Source of the DNA: Lineus longissimus
Lineage: Eukaryota; Nemertea; Pilidiophora; Heteronemertea; Lineidae
Length of the DNA: 64,000 nucleotides
Direction of reading: 5' to 3'
Assembly: GCF_910592395.1 (NCBI RefSeq)
Contig: NC_088316.1
Span: forward strand, 10,294,001 to 10,358,000
The notes under the pieces were generated by a model that was not told the DNA's origin, did not search any database, and worked only from the letters and a program-made list of their open reading frames with translations. Below, piece by piece: positions 1-12,029 of this stretch. Made by a program: the position numbers and the translations under genes. Numbering within the stretch: the stretch's first letter is position 1; every line of letters starts with the position of its first letter.

Positions 1-101
1 AATTGCCTCAGTGTTGCACCAGCAAAGGTTGTTCTCTCCAATAGAATTTTTGAGATGAAAAGGACAAGAAGACAATTTTATGTTGTGTACTGAATTTGCA
101 C

Positions 102-277
102 ACAGTCCAAATCACAAGTGTTATCCCTAATTTTGCGTCATTGACGCGCTACCCAGCCTGTAGGTCACGTGTAAATACATGAAACGCAGAGATAAGCGTG
201 TCACAGGTGTGAAATTCGCGCATACGTTGCGTGTCAATGACGCAAAGCAGGATGGATGTCATTTGTGATTTGGACTG
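102..277. repeat. short palindromic MITE
   Basis: The two ends are inverted copies of each other: ACAGTCCAAATCACAA at 102-117 and TTGTGATTTGGACTGT at 262-277. A second inner pair around GCGTCATTGAC and GTCAATGACGC lies at about 136 and 232. It has no coding capacity. It sits less than 40 bp upstream of the splice acceptor of the first visible N4BP2 exon, so it contributes part of that intron's 3' end. The superfamily is not clear because no target duplication is obvious. Confidence 0.7.
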
Positions 278-314
278 TAGTATTGGTTGTATTATTTTGT
301 TGTGTTTTTTTTAG

Positions 315-748
315 AATCACTTTGCCCTGATGATCTCAAGATCAGTCTGAGTTACAATATCGCACGTCTGCTGCACGAGGCCTGGGCAAAAACGCTGGAG
401 GAGAAGATGGTGAAGGAAGAAGACTCTATCACACAGATGCTCAAGTCGGATCTTGAATTAGCCCAGCAGCTGCAGAGTGAGGAAGAGGCTATGCACCATG
501 TCACAAAGATTATCACAATGCCACGAAGAAAGGGATCTGCTTCAAGTCATTTCAGCCCACAGCGTAGTCATTCCCCAAAAGCTGGTCAGTCACCGAACAC
601 GCATCGAAAATATACAGATGCTCCGTCAAGCGGTATCACTTTCAAGGAGGAGTTTCCCAATCGTCTGCCACGTTCTTTGTCACCAAGCACAAGTCTGCAG
701 CAGATCATGGAAGAAGAACTGGCCATGAAGAAGAAGAGAGAGGAGGAG
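315..748 (+). CDS. N4BP2 exon: helical Glu/Ser-rich region
   Basis: Acceptor TTTTTTTTAG ends at 314 and donor GAG|GTAAAT begins at 749. About 144 codons, entered in phase 1 (two bases complete the first codon) and left in phase 0. It starts DDLKISLSYNIARLLHEAW, a helical stretch resembling the part of N4BP2 before the CUE/DUF1771 region, followed by acidic and Ser/Pro-rich linker and ending in a Glu/Lys helix. No catalytic motif is visible. The intron that follows (749-2010) shows no gene or recognisable repeat. Confidence 0.82.
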
Positions 749-3700
749 GTAAATAGCCATATGATAGATTGTTTAGGATATTCGTAATTCAAAAGGGTGT
801 GTCTGCCAAGACGGTTTATCCCGTTAGGTGCTACACTAATTGTCTGATTTTACTGCTGGATTACGTTATTTTATACCTCAATGAGGCTGAAGCAATTAAC
901 ATTTTCCAAAAAAACATTCTGTAGATTTGATAACTTTTGAGTGTGTTATCATATGAATGAAAGTTACTCACATGTAGCTCATTTTCACCCACTAGTGATG
1001 AGATCTGCTATGCAATGGCACATCATTCGATCTTGAGACGAAGTGCTTGACAGCTGGCAAAATCAGCTAAATGGGTAAAATACAGGAATTTCTTTAAAAA
1101 TCTCCTGTGCAAGTAGCTGAAGGGTTAAACATTAAAGGAAGTAGTGTAAAAAAAGTTACTACCGATAATCAAACAAAGAAAAAATTCATTTTGAACGTCC
1201 TCGTTAGGAGGATCAGGAAATAATGCCATGTCGGCGGTTATGATCGAGTGCGCTTCAGCTTTGCATCTAAAGTCTGCAGAGATACATGTTAGTTGTTGGT
1301 AGAGTGTTTGGCTAAATTTTCGGATATATCAAAATGTCGTCTGCCATACACTAACAGGTATTCTGTGAGCTGCATTAGTGCTGGCCAACTATTATTGGCT
1401 GCAACTCCTTTAATTGCAATAATGAAATAGTGAAACACTGGATGTGAGTAGAAAGTTTTCAAAGCAGGTTCAATAAAGCTGCTTTCTCTTTGTTTAAGAG
1501 TGACAAGTGAGTTTGATATTATAATCAGTATAATCTGTATATCTACCCAAAATCTTTGCTGCCTGGTTAGTTTAGCTACTGCTTCTATACTTAGCGGAAC
1601 CCCGAACTTAGCAGAACCCCTTTAAGGAGCCATCACGGTTTCACAACTTAACAGAAGCATTGGGGCAGCTGACCCTAAATGGAGGGACACCAAGATCACA
1701 ATGGTCTGCACCACCGTTAGCAGATAGTGGAGCTGTGAACAACCGGGCCGTGGTGTGCTAATTTTTCAGTTGACTGTTTCTGTTGTGATCTGTCTTTTCA
1801 AGGAATGTGCGTTTGTGCAGTCAAGCTATTTAAACCAGGTGTATGGTGCGTGGTCAGACACACTTTGCCACATTCATGACATTCATGTCGATTTTCAGCT
1901 TTGATGTGATGTCAAAGTATGATCTGAGAGTTCTTATTGTCTCTCCCTGTGGTAATACTGGTACTAAACTTCCTCGGCCTATCCTGACGATTCTAGCATT
2001 TCATTTTCAGATGGAGAAGCTGACAACATCTGCCTCTCATGACACCATGGCGAGGAGGATGAAACGACAAAAACTCTACGAGCTGTTCCCAGGACTCCAG
2101 GAATCCATTCTAGACGAGATATTCGAAAGTTGCGGCCACGCCCTGGGGCCAACGGTCTCCGCTATCCGTGGGCCGACAGAGGAGAATCCGCAGTCAGTTT
2201 TCACATCGAGTAATTTGTCAGATTATGAGGAAATTCTTGTGAGGGAGGCAGAGGTGGAGAGCAAGAACCCAAAGGTATGAAAAGTGCTAAGCACTCTCTA
2301 CTGTTTAAACAATGTGATATTTATGCGAGCTCTCTTGTGGGTGGGTTTTTTCCTTAATATCGGCTGTTGCACTTTGACCAGGTCACATTGGGTTTCCACT
2401 GATCTTGGTGCTGTGATCATTATTATAAACTGTGGGACAAAATTGCATTGAAGTATTTAAAAGTAGTGGGGTTCAGTACCAAGAACATGCTTTAGTGCAC
2501 GTGCTATTACTTTTTCATATCAGCTTGGTCTTGATATAACGCTTTCGACTCGCATCCCTTTGTGATTGTCAATCCCATTCTTATACTTGTAGTATCTCGG
2601 CAAGTCTTCTGCTGACTACCAGACCTTCGAAGACCCCGACTACCAAGACTATCGTGCGGAGGCCACGCTTCACTATAATATCCGGTGTGAATGTTTCCAA
2701 AAGGCCCAAGAGGCTCACAGGAGGGGAAAGAAGCAGGTTGCCACTTTCTACTCGCAACAGGTGAGGGACGTTTTAAAATATACTCTGTCACATCAGTGCA
2801 GCATACTTAACTCTTTGCCTGCCAAACTCGTTCTAGAACGACTGTAACTTCCCATCTGTTCCCTGCCGAACTCGTTCCAGAACGAAATGGTTAGTTCTCC
2901 GTCATGATACCAGAGGTCATCTCGGTACTGGACCAGGAAATCGAACTTTCGAAGATGAATGGTGGAACCATTTGAAACGTCAAGATGACTATCAACGTCT
3001 GATTGTATGAGAATTAAGTTTAGTTCTATTTCTTCTCTTCAGGGTCATATGCACACTGAGAAAATCAGGGCGGCGAACAAAAGAGCATCTGAGAAAATGC
3101 TAGAACACAGGTTGGTAATATCATATTTTGGTGTATGCTTATTTTTATTATAGTTTTTTAGTTGTTAAAGGTACAATAGAGGCAGCAGCTAGGCAGGCTA
3201 GATAAAGTTACACAAAGCCACCAATAGGGGTCTCTCACATCTCACAGTAATTCGAAATGATTCGCACTCGTACGAGGGATATATTCAGTGCTAAGTATTA
3301 CATGACCAAGGGCCCTTGCTGTGTATACTAGTCACTTGAAGATGGCCAAATTAGCCCCTCTCCTCCTGCCTTTAGTCCCCCTTTAACAGTCAAGGTTACA
3401 GGTGTTCACAGAAAAAGTTAATAACAATGTTTTCGTTATAAAAATTCCTGACAAAATGAGATATCAGATGCTAAAATGTACAATGTGCATGTGAAAGATG
3501 ATACTTAGTTTAAAATGTTAGTGATTAAAATAGTCTATCCGGTAGTGTTAAATGCCCTAAATTCACCCGTATTAGTCCTTTTTTAAAGCTGAACTGCATG
3601 CACAAAACCAGAGCACCCCGTGCGGCAATAGTAAGAAATTCAAACGATCGAAAGGTCCTTCTGAATACGGCCTGAAACATGATAGACCTCCAATGCTTCG

Positions 3701-6700
3701 AAGCGCTTGATTTCCCAAACCAGCAAGCCATGGGACGATGCGGACCTTCGCAGAGAATTATGGAAGGAAAAAAATAAAAAGGTCCTCTCATCGGGACTAG
3801 AACTCGAGACCTCTGGTTTTATTTGCCAACACTCTTATCCTCAAGTCCACTGGGCTGCTTGAAATGCCTGTCGTTTAATACGCCTTTATAGAATGTGCAA
3901 ACATTTGTGTGTAATCTTTGTTCAACATCTTTGAGCGGCTTCCAATGGGCAACTGCAGGAAGAAAGTCTTTTTTTTTGCTGTGCGTGATTATGTATGCGG
4001 AGTCTACGTTTTCTCTTAGCAATGTTCACCTTTGTCTTGGTGTCTTCTTCTATTACATGTACTTCAGAAACTTTCTGGTTCATCTCTCAAAAATAAAGCA
4101 TAATCGCCATTCATATAAGATATATTTGCTGGCAGCAGTTCACAAGAAAGCCCCCCTAGCTCAGACGGTTAGAGCGTTCGTATTCTGAGCCCGAGTTCCT
4201 GGGTTCGAATCCCTGGAGAAGATTTTGATTTTTTTCTCTTCCATAATTCTCCGACACTGTCCGCATCGTCCTGTCGCTTGCTGGTTTGTGAAATCAAGCG
4301 CATCGAAGCATTGGAGGTCTATCATGTTTCAGGCCGTATTCAGAAGGACCTTTTGATCGTTTGAATTTCTTACTATTGCCCTAGGGACGCTCTGGTTTTG
4401 TGCATGCAGTTCAGCTTTAACTGCACCCCTTTGGGAAACATGATGCTGCCAAAAAGGCAAAAAGAACTTTTCTGAGTTTTTTCGCTGAAGTCTTTTAATC
4501 TCAAACTAAGGGTCTATCAATGTGAATTTCTATGAATGGGAATTTCTATCAATGTGAATTTCTCATATTGCAGAAGCGGTAAACTACAAAAGTCGAACAC
4601 TTTAGATCTGCATGGGTTACATGTTTCTGAGGCCATCGAAGCACTGGAAGATATACTCACACGGAGGCAAAATGGTAAGTGGAATCCTTGGGGAGTTGTT
4701 TGGGAAGTTCACGTTTAGTATTTACAAATGGTGGGATCCTTGCCGACTTATCGGCGGTGAATATCAGTCCTAAATCTCCTCCTTTCAAAGCCGACACAAG
4801 GGGCCAGGAAATCCGTCGGAGGCACCATCATAAACGGGTGACCAATCAAATTGCTCGACACAAAGTTATTGAACGACGGCCTGAATTGATAGGATCAGGT
4901 TATCTATTCTCCTATACAACATGCACTGTGCATTTGGGTCAGGTCAGCATCCCTGGAACTGTTACTCATTGAACTCATTATGATGGCTTTCAGTGTGTGT
5001 CTCGCGGGACAACTACGAGTGATTGTAATGTTCAGGGCGACTGCTGATAAAGTAACAGTCCTTCTGATGGCCAATCAGGAGGGAGGTTATCGGCGTGAAG
5101 GATGGATATACGCACAACGACGGTAGATCGGGATCTTGTCATCATAAAATTGTGCTGGGGGGCAGGCTACATGTACATGGAGGCACAATCATTCAGCATA
5201 TTTCAGGCTATTTTACCTGAGTGAGTGTCTGAATGTGCTGGTACATGTTTGCATGCGAGTGAAATATTCAACATCACCTTTATCATCATTTTCAGAAAAT
5301 GCCGAGCGACCAGACAAGAGGAAGTTGCACTTGTACGTAGTGACTGGACGAGGAGCGCACAGCAAGGGTGGCATTGCTAGAATCAAGCCGGCAATTGTTG
5401 GCTACTTGAATCGCAATGGATATAGGTACATGTCGCTAGTTAGGACCCCTTAGACTGCATATCCTTAGGCCTTTCCTTCTGAACTTGTGGAATTGTGGTG
5501 TTGCTCTGGAGACAATGGAAGCTTATTCCTGCCTTAGGTTTTAACCGGGTCGTTCAAAACCCCCCATAGCATGTTTGCTGGTACACCTTTCACTCAACAG
5601 TAATTGTTTCCATCATTTCCATTGCACACAAACTGGATAGATTCGAAATCTGACTGAATTATTACCCTTTACCAATATTTTGATAGATAGTTCCATAGCA
5701 TGTTCGCTGGTACAACCAATGGGAATATCCAGTAGGCCGAGCAAAGGTTCATTTTGTGTGTAGCAGTCGATAGGTCACAAGTGAACACGAAACAAGAGGA
5801 AATGCCACAAGCAAATAGTCTGGATATGCAACCTTTGGCAATTGTGCTGCGGGGTATATCGCCAAGTTTTCTGTCTGTGGGTCTGTCTGTGCGTGGGTCG
5901 GTCTGTCTGTCTGTCTGTCAAAGAAAACTTTAAAGTATATCGGCCCAATGACTCAATGCCTGCTGTTATAATTTCAAAGTTATGTCAAGGGTGTAGTGTT
6001 TAATCCTTTTGCTGTGCAACCTAATATTTTGTTGTAACCGTGCTTAAAGGCCTCCGCCATTCGTTAAAAATTTGTAATTTGTAATTTGAATTTAAAAATG
6101 TTCAATTGTGCTAATTCATTCTAAATATAAATTTCAACATTGCCGGTGTGTAGACTGATATACAAATACTATGAATACCAGGTTTAAATAAATTTGAACA
6201 CATAATAACTGCACTACAGCATTGTGTATTAGTGGATTTCTATTTAATTGGACCACAAGTAATTATGAACGGCGTACCCCTTTAAATCAAAATTGGCATC
6301 AGCACAGAGGGCTCACCTGGGTCAAAATAAATATCTATCAAAATATCGGCAAAGGGTAATAATTCAGTCAAATTTCAAATTTATCCAGTTTTTGTGCAAT
6401 TTGATGATGGAAACAATTACTGTTGAGTGAAAGGTAATTGGGTAGCCAACAGCTTGGTGATGATGCTCTTAATAAGGCTGTTGGTCCTTCAAGGGTCAAG
6501 TAGCTAGTTGGTGTACAACTGATGGGTCACTTTGGTTAAATTGCCGATTGACATACGTTCAAATGTTAGTCTAAAACAAGTAGGGGATATATTCGTGCGG
6601 ATCAGCATACAGCTGCCTGGCAATCATTTCATGTCACTGACTGGCCCACATATGGACCAAAAGGGTTAGAACAACGTAAGAGAGGTTTGATGGTCTCTCT

Positions 6701-7101
6701 CCGTTCATTCAACACAGCCAACATTTCTGTTATCTTGGGCAATTCATATCACGCAGCAGAATCTAACGGCCGGGTTTCACATTCCAAGCTCTCCAAGTTC
6801 AGCAACTTATAGTGGAAGTTAAGAGGAGAATAGCAGGGAATATTGTCGGTTTGACATTAATGCTAAGGGTTCCATGTTCCATGCTGACACTGTTGATAAC
6901 CTTCAAGAGTGTACCCAGCTCCTTCATGTCCTTCTGCATTTTCAGCATGGCTGATTTGGAGAATGTTCATGTACACTGTTCCTAAATTTCAAAAGAGCCG
7001 TTAATGTAATTTAATGTAATTTCTCTGCATTATTTTCTTCCAGGTTTTCAGAGCCTCAGATCGGGATGCTGCGCATCAATGTAAATCAGTTTGCTCAATG
7101 A
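315..7101 (+). CDS. N4BP2-like protein, C-terminal part (seven exons)
   Basis: C-terminal coding part of a NEDD4-binding protein 2 (N4BP2/B3BP) type gene; the 5' part lies outside the window. Exons read from the sequence: 315-748, 2011-2274, 2593-2760, 3043-3110, 4574-4674, 5296-5425, 7044-7101 (stop TGA 7099-7101). All introns are GT..AG and all phases fit (0,0,0,2,1,2). Domain order: a Glu/Ser-rich helical exon, a CUE-like ubiquitin-binding segment (KLYELFPGLQESILDEIFES), DUF1771 (YQDYRAEATLHY ... ANKRASEKMLEHR), then an Smr domain (TLDLHGLHVSEAIEAL, TGRGAHSKGG, IKPAIVGYLNRNGYRFSEP). In known members Smr is a nicking endonuclease or RNA-binding module and the full protein also has a 5'-polynucleotide-kinase domain, expected upstream. 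The DUF1771-Smr order is diagnostic. Confidence 0.93.
2011..2274 (+). CDS. N4BP2 exon: CUE-like segment
   Basis: Exactly 88 codons between CATTTTCAG and AAG|GTATGA, phase 0 on both sides. Residues 18-50 carry a CUE-type pattern (LFPGLQESILDEIFESCGH), a three-helix ubiquitin-binding fold. It is rich in acidic residues afterwards. An ATG opens the exon, but it is inside the frame continuing from the previous exon and need not be a start. Confidence 0.85.
2593..3110 (+). CDS. N4BP2 exons: DUF1771 domain
   Basis: Two exons, 2593-2760 (56 codons) and 3043-3110 (phase 2 end), together encode the DUF1771 helical hairpin: YRAEATLHYNIRCECFQKAQ, then GKKQVATFYSQQ, then GHMHTEKIRAANKRASEKML. DUF1771 nearly always precedes an Smr domain in eukaryotic N4BP2 and SMR proteins, as here. 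Donors are CAG|GTGAGG and CAG|GTTGGT. Confidence 0.92.
3585..3860 (-). repeat. tRNA-derived SINE, antisense copy
   Basis: Read on the - strand it begins with a tRNA-like head: A box near 3850-3835 (AGTGGACTTGAGGATAAGAG) and B box near 3812-3800 (CGAGTTCTAGTCCCGA). A body of about 210 bp follows that is nearly the same as the body of the + strand SINE at 4150-4440. The heads of the two copies differ clearly while the bodies match, so they belong to two subfamilies with a shared body. Confidence 0.78.
4150..4440 (+). repeat. tRNA-derived SINE, sense copy
   Basis: The head at 4150-4221 looks like a tRNA, with A box TAGCTCAGACGGTTAGAG and B box GGGTTCGAATCCC. It is followed by a T-rich stretch and then a body (CTTGCTGGTTTGTGAAATCA, TTGGAGGTCTATCATGTTTC, TTTGAATTTCTTACTATTGC) that is also present in inverted orientation at 3585-3800. 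It lies in the N4BP2 intron 3111-4573. A functional tRNA gene is unlikely because of the fused body and the poor acceptor-stem pairing. Confidence 0.82.
4574..5425 (+). CDS. N4BP2 exons: Smr domain, main part
   Basis: Exon 4574-4674 (R..SGKLQKSNTLDLHGLHVSE..) opens the Smr domain with the conserved LDLHG motif. Exon 5296-5425 carries LHLYVVTGRGAHSKGG, containing the TGRGxHS motif that is the other hallmark of Smr, and IKPAIVGYLNRNGY. Splice borders are TTGCAG|AA, ATG|GTAAGT, TTTCAG|AA and TAG|GTACAT. Both signature motifs are intact, so the domain should be folded and possibly active. Confidence 0.94.
5585..6435. repeat. foldback/MITE with ~100 bp inverted arms
   Basis: The arm at 5585-5690 (ACCTTTCACTCAACAGTAAT...) returns inverted at 6330-6435 (...ATTACTGTTGAGTGAAAGGT) with only a few differences. 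The middle contains a GTCTGTCTGT microsatellite at about 5870-5920 and an AT-rich stretch. A relative of the stretch 6050-6290 is found again at 47150-47360 (shared GAACGGCGTACCCCTT and CTATTTAA.TGGACCAC). It lies in the last N4BP2 intron. No ORF. Confidence 0.75.
7044..7101 (+). CDS. N4BP2 last exon and stop
   Basis: Acceptor TTTTCTTCCAG ends at 7043. Nineteen codons complete the Smr domain (FSEPQIGMLRINVNQFAQ) and end at TGA 7099-7101. Ending a few residues after the final strand of the Smr fold is normal for the family. A candidate polyadenylation signal AATAAA lies at 7754-7759, giving a 3' UTR of roughly 0.65 kb; 7102-8306 otherwise shows nothing recognisable. Confidence 0.9.
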
Positions 7102-8306
7102 ACTTTGCCTCGCCAACTGTTTCCTGGACTACCTGATGGGGGAGCTATTCCTCAGTGTTTGTCAATTACCAGCAGGCATTAACCCTTTAAAACTCCATCA
7201 TTTTAATTGTTTTTCTATCTGTTCCTCAAGAAAAATTTCAACAGGACATTTGTAGTATTACTCGTCAGTATAAACGGATAACTCCATTGACTGAGCAGAA
7301 GTTCGGCTCCGAACATTGGCTCAAGTAGAATGATGTTTTGATTCCGCACTTTCATGGCAGATGTCACCCCTAAATTGCAAGCGTCCACGGGCATTTGAAG
7401 GTAAAAGCTGCGGGTTATGAAGGGCTAATGGGTTAAATAATACTGTAACCAAGAACATTTCTGCAGGTGTTTAATTTTGTGGTAACAAGCGGTAAAATAT
7501 ACACATGCACAATGTGCCTTTTGCGGTAAAACATCTAAAAGGTAGGGAACAGCAAATAAAACTTATCGCAAAAATTTTTCGAGGTTACTGCCAACATTTC
7601 CTAGTCAACTGTGATACATCGACATAGATGGTTAGATATTGTGATGACGTATTTTATATTTCAAAAAGGTAGAGATAATTAGCCAGCAGGTTTGGAAGTT
7701 TTTAGAAATTTGTACTTTTCATTGTTAGTTTTATTGACAAGTTGGGTGTGACAAATAAATACAAATGTTATGTTTGTGCTGACATGCAATGTAATGGTAA
7801 TTTAATCAACCTGGTTCTGGTGTGTTCGTTGTTCATGTTTACAAAATATGCCCAGAAATAGAAGACAAAAGTCCATTCATACATGTTAATGTTATGTCTG
7901 CATCATTTGGAGCTACAAGGTGCAAAATACTGGTTAGATTTCTTGAAAGTTTAGTTTTTATTGTTCTCAGTTTTGAAGCCAAACAGAATTTTTATGTAAC
8001 AGGATTGTCAGTGCACTGAGGTCACAAGGCGGTTTTATGATTGATGATTTATCTATTCATTGAAACTGATCGAAATGAAGTTGTAAGATGAAGTTTTGAT
8101 AAGCAAGTTGTTGAATATTTTTCCAACAATGACTGTGTAACCTTTGAATTTCAATTGCAATCAGTCCATCGAGACCAAATTCGATATATGACCAATATGG
8201 CCTAATATTCAGCAAAAATTCTGAGACTAGTGATAACATCCAATTTTCACTGTAAAAGTAAGCCTATAGCGAAACACTTATCAAAATGGGGAGTTTTGAG
8301 GTATGC

Positions 8307-8369
8307 TTTTTAGCTCACCTCTTAGCAGAGGTGAGCTTATCCCATACCGTGGCGTCCGTCGTCCGTCGT

Positions 8370-8401
<32 letters not shown>

Positions 8402-9452
8402 CGTCGTCGTCCGTCGTCCGTTAGCAGGGCACGTTTCGTAACTGTTAGAGCTATTGAGTTGAAACTTGGTACACATGTACCCTTATGTAATGACACCTTG
8501 GAGACCAAGTTTCGGTCCGATTCGTTTCATGGTTTGGCCACCAGGGGGCCAAACGTTAAAAGTGAAAATATGCAATATCTCCCTTAATAGTAGTCGGGAA
8601 ATTTTGAAAAAAATATGGTAGGTACTTCTAGCAAAGGTGCATCATATATCATCCGGGTTTTTGATTTGACCTCCTTTTCAAGGTCACAGAGGTCAAATGG
8701 TGTAAATTGGCCGTTAGGATGTAACGATGGCACGTTTCTAAACTGCAATGACTATTGATACCAAATTTGGTACACATTTACCCCTTAGTCAGGTGATCTC
8801 AGGGACCGAAGTTTGGTCCATTATGATTCACCACTTGACCACCAGGGGGCAAAATCCAAAAACCTTAAAAATGTGATTATTCCTTAACTTCTTGCCCGAT
8901 TGCCACCAATTTGATATCATGGGTACATCTAACCACCATACAGTATATGTCACACAGGTTTTTAATTTGACCTTCTTGTCAAGGTCACAGAGGTCAAATG
9001 GCTTAAATTCGCCGTCAGGCCGTAACTATGGCACATTTCTTAACTGCAATGATTATTGATCACAAATTAAGTACACATGTACCCCTTGGTCAGGTGATCT
9101 CAGGTACCGAAGTTTGGTGCGATCTGATTTGCCGTTCGGCCTCCAGGGAGGGGGCCGAATCCTAAATTCTTCAAAGTGCCATTATTCCTAGTAATGACTT
9201 GCCCGATTGGCACCAATTTTATATCATAGGTACATCTAATTCTAGCAACCATTCAATGTGTCACCCGGGTCTTCTTTGATTTGACCTACTTTTCAAGGTC
9301 ACAGAGGTCGAATGTACTGTAAATTGGCCATTTTGGGGAAATTGTAATTGCTTGGACCTACATCAAACCTAACACTACATGACACAATACCATGCTCTTT
9401 ATCCATCTTTCCTCCACATGAGGTGAGCACAATGGCCCTGGCCATTTCATTT
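8307..9452 (+). mobile_element. pearl-like non-autonomous element, copy 1
   Basis: Starts TTTTTAGCTCACCTCTTAGC, followed by a short hairpin (CACCTCTTAGCAGAGGTG) and a CGTCGTC microsatellite at about 8350-8415. Then come about three tandem core units of roughly 300 bp, each with GGCACGTTTCTTAACTGCAA, GGTACACATGTACCCCTT, CCACCAGGGGGC and TTTGACCT..CAAGGTCACA. It ends with the hairpin AATGGCCCTGGCCATT plus TCATTT. No coding capacity. This architecture (fixed 5' end, microsatellite, tandem cores, 3' hairpin) is that of pearl/Helitron-like non-autonomous elements of molluscs. The flanks share AGGTATGCT (8299-8307 and 9454-9462). A near-identical copy is at 57541-58654. Confidence 0.85.
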
Positions 9453-10599
9453 CAGGTATGCTACACCCAGCAGGGGTGCCACTCTCTATTAGATCTGTGG
9501 AGTGTCAGCGTCTTTGTAACTTGAGTTTTAGATTGCCCCCCTCCAGTGGGTGCAGCAATCCTTTCACTGGAATATTTCTCTTCCAGGCAAGCTCTTTCCA
9601 ATGTAGCTGGTTGATTAGCCACCAGCCAGTAAAATATAGGGTACCAACTGCCTTCTTGCCAAGCGCCTGGCATCAGAGATAGTTTGGACGTGAAGAGTGT
9701 TTCATAAGCCAAAACTGGCTGGCCTTTTCGTTAGGGACGACACTATAATAAACAAACTTTACTTTACCCCTTTAAACTCAAGACCTGAACTTCATAATTG
9801 TATTATATGCATTTAAATGTAAATTGTAATTATTTGGTCTGGTTTCTTTGTAATGAAAATACAATAGTACCTGGTGCTGTGCTTTTCAATGTACATTACT
9901 GTCAAGGCTCACAAGAGTTTTAATATTCATTTTGACATGAAGCTGTGTGGCTGGATTTGCTAGGCATTTTATATTGTGCACATTTTATATTAGAAAAAGA
10001 CAGCGGAGTTTTCTACTCAAAATTTTATTTGTTGATAAACAATATTTTGATCTCAAAACGTATTTGTTGCTTTTATTTGAAATTTGGAAATAAATATGGT
10101 TATTAGCAAGAAAAAACTATTGTGTTGTTTAATTATTATGTGCAAGGGTTTAGGAAAGATTGCTTTAGTCGACCTGTAGCAATGACGCTAATCCTGGATC
10201 TTCCTTCTTTAGCCTTTCTCTGAAAAAGTACTTTATTGGGACAACTTTGGTGTAGGAATACCTGGCCTGGAGGATAATACCCCTGCTTGACACCATGCGT
10301 GCCACTGGTAGTGGCACACTAATGCTGATCTTTGTTAATAGTTTTCGCCATGTTGCGAGACAGTCTTAGACTTGCCTTGCAAATTTCAGGCAGGCCTAAG
10401 GCTACACCCAGTTTTACTGCATTGTTTATTGCTAAGCAGTTCAATGATTTTTCAATAATCCTATTGGGAGAAGTTGCAGTCCTGCTGGAAGCCAGTTTTG
10501 TATGGAAAACCAACACATCTTGTGTACAAGTTTGCCCTAGTATGAAGTGCCACAACTCCTTGACACAATTGGTTTAGATTTAGCATATAGTAGTGACCA

Positions 10600-10830
10600 G
10601 TTAAGACTACGGCTGTAGTTCAACAGGAGAGCAGGCAGTTGTGGACCACTGCCGTTTTGTACTTGTGTCCTTGAGCAAGGCACTTAACCCAACTTGCCTC
10701 TCTGCACAGGAGTAACGGGTACCTAGCTGGCAGCAAGACGGGTAAGTGTGAATGCCAGTCTCAATCACTGAATGGATGCAGCTTGGACATTTGATCGATC
10801 TTGCCAGGGAATTGAGCATGAATCCCTAAG
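10600..10830. repeat. SINE-like fragment
   Basis: Contains TGTCCTTGAGCAAGGCACTT followed by AACCCAACTTGCCTC, a motif widely found in tRNA-derived SINEs of aquatic animals. The adjoining GGCTGTAGTTCAACAGGAGAG could be a decayed A box. The ends are not clear. The preceding 9453-10600 holds no recognisable gene. Confidence 0.5.
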
Positions 10831-10924
10831 GAAAAGCGGGGGTAATATGTCGAGGCACATTTTGTCACATTTGGAATGAGTTTCAGCTCCTCTCACATAG
10901 TCCTATTCCAGGTGACTTTGGGTC

Positions 10925-11090
10925 GACCTCATTTTCTCTTTCCCTAGGGGGTCCAATGCAGGGCAGTCTTTGGTATGGTGCTTGGGTTCATCCGGAGGAC
11001 ATGCCCAAGCCATCTTAGTCTGCGGCGTCTGATTTCATCGGCAATGTCCTCTTGGTCTTTCGTGCTCAAAGATCTAGACCCACCTCGAGT
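10925..11090 (-). pseudogene. non-LTR retrotransposon RT C-terminal scrap
   Basis: On the - strand a short open stretch reads KDQEDIADEIRRRRLRWLGH followed by VLRMNPSTIPKTALHWTP. The R-R-x-RWLGHVLRM pattern is the typical end of the reverse-transcriptase ORF of many invertebrate non-LTR retrotransposons. Nothing of the rest of the element is nearby, so this is a 5'-truncated dead fragment. Confidence 0.7.
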
Positions 11091-11479
11091 GTTCTCCGAA
11101 TAAATCGCAAAAAATGCTATGACCTCCGCTACACGTGGCCTTAACAAATCGATACAGTGAATGATAAGTGTCTACACAACATGGCTTTCATGGCAAATAC
11201 AATTTTCGTGACCAAAACGCATATAAACAGCAATTCGGAAGATGACAAACCTTTTAGTTCAACGTTCTATTGACCTCAGGAGCAACCTTGAAGAATCGAA
11301 GCGTTTCCTATCAAGTAAAAAGCATAAGCTATGCTTTATTCATATGCGTTGGCTTTTACTTGTAGCAAAAACTTCCGAGCATTTGCTACGGTTTTAATTT
11401 TATTCATATGAGTAACAGCAAATGCTTTATAATCGGTAGAGAAAGCAAATACTAGTTTTTATTCATATGGCCCAATGTC

Positions 11480-11810
11480 ACATCCAGTACCAGAAAAGAC
11501 AGTGTCAGCACCAGTATTAAATGAGACAGTGTCCGCTACGTAAAAACAAGGTCACATCATCTACGAGATAAGACTTGACACTATCGGCAGTCCAGATAAG
11601 ACAATTTCACCTCCAGAATCAAATTAGAAACTGTCAGCTACAGTACAAGGTAAGATATCGTCACCTCCGGTACCAGATAGACACTATCAGCTACAGTACC
11701 AGATAAGACAATGTCACATCCAGTGCCAGATTAAACATTGTCAGCAACAGTCCTACGACAATTTCACCTCCAGTATCAAATTAGACACTAACAATGGTAC
11801 AACCAGTAAA
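11480..11810. repeat. degenerate tandem repeat (CCAGTACCAGATAAGACA)
   Basis: About six imperfect units of roughly 50-60 bp, recognisable by CAGTACCAGATAAGACA..TGTCA followed by CTCCAGTA. Spacing and sequence drift strongly. No coding potential. 11100-11480 just before it is AT-rich with two related motifs (TTTATTCATATG) but no gene. Confidence 0.65.
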
Positions 11811-12029
11811 TTTTTTAATTTTGAACAGATCGAGGGCAGATGTGGTCCTTTCGATTGACCAGTTTAAAAATATCACTCCCAGGCAGTTGGTTAAAAGATA
11901 TGTGTCGATGTTATAGGCGGGTGCGTAAACATCGCCAGCCACTGCTTTGGGAAGGTTTTGACATGTCAACTTGACCACAAAGGCTTTAGTATCTTATCGG
12001 TTTAACTCTTGGCCAGCCTAGCTCCAGCA

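Noticed and set aside
4150-4221. functional tRNA gene
   Set aside because: A and B boxes are present but the acceptor stem does not pair and the sequence runs on into a SINE body shared with 3585-3800.
8281-8587. short ORFs with Thr or Val runs on both strands
   Set aside because: They are translations of the CGTCGTC microsatellite of a pearl-like element.
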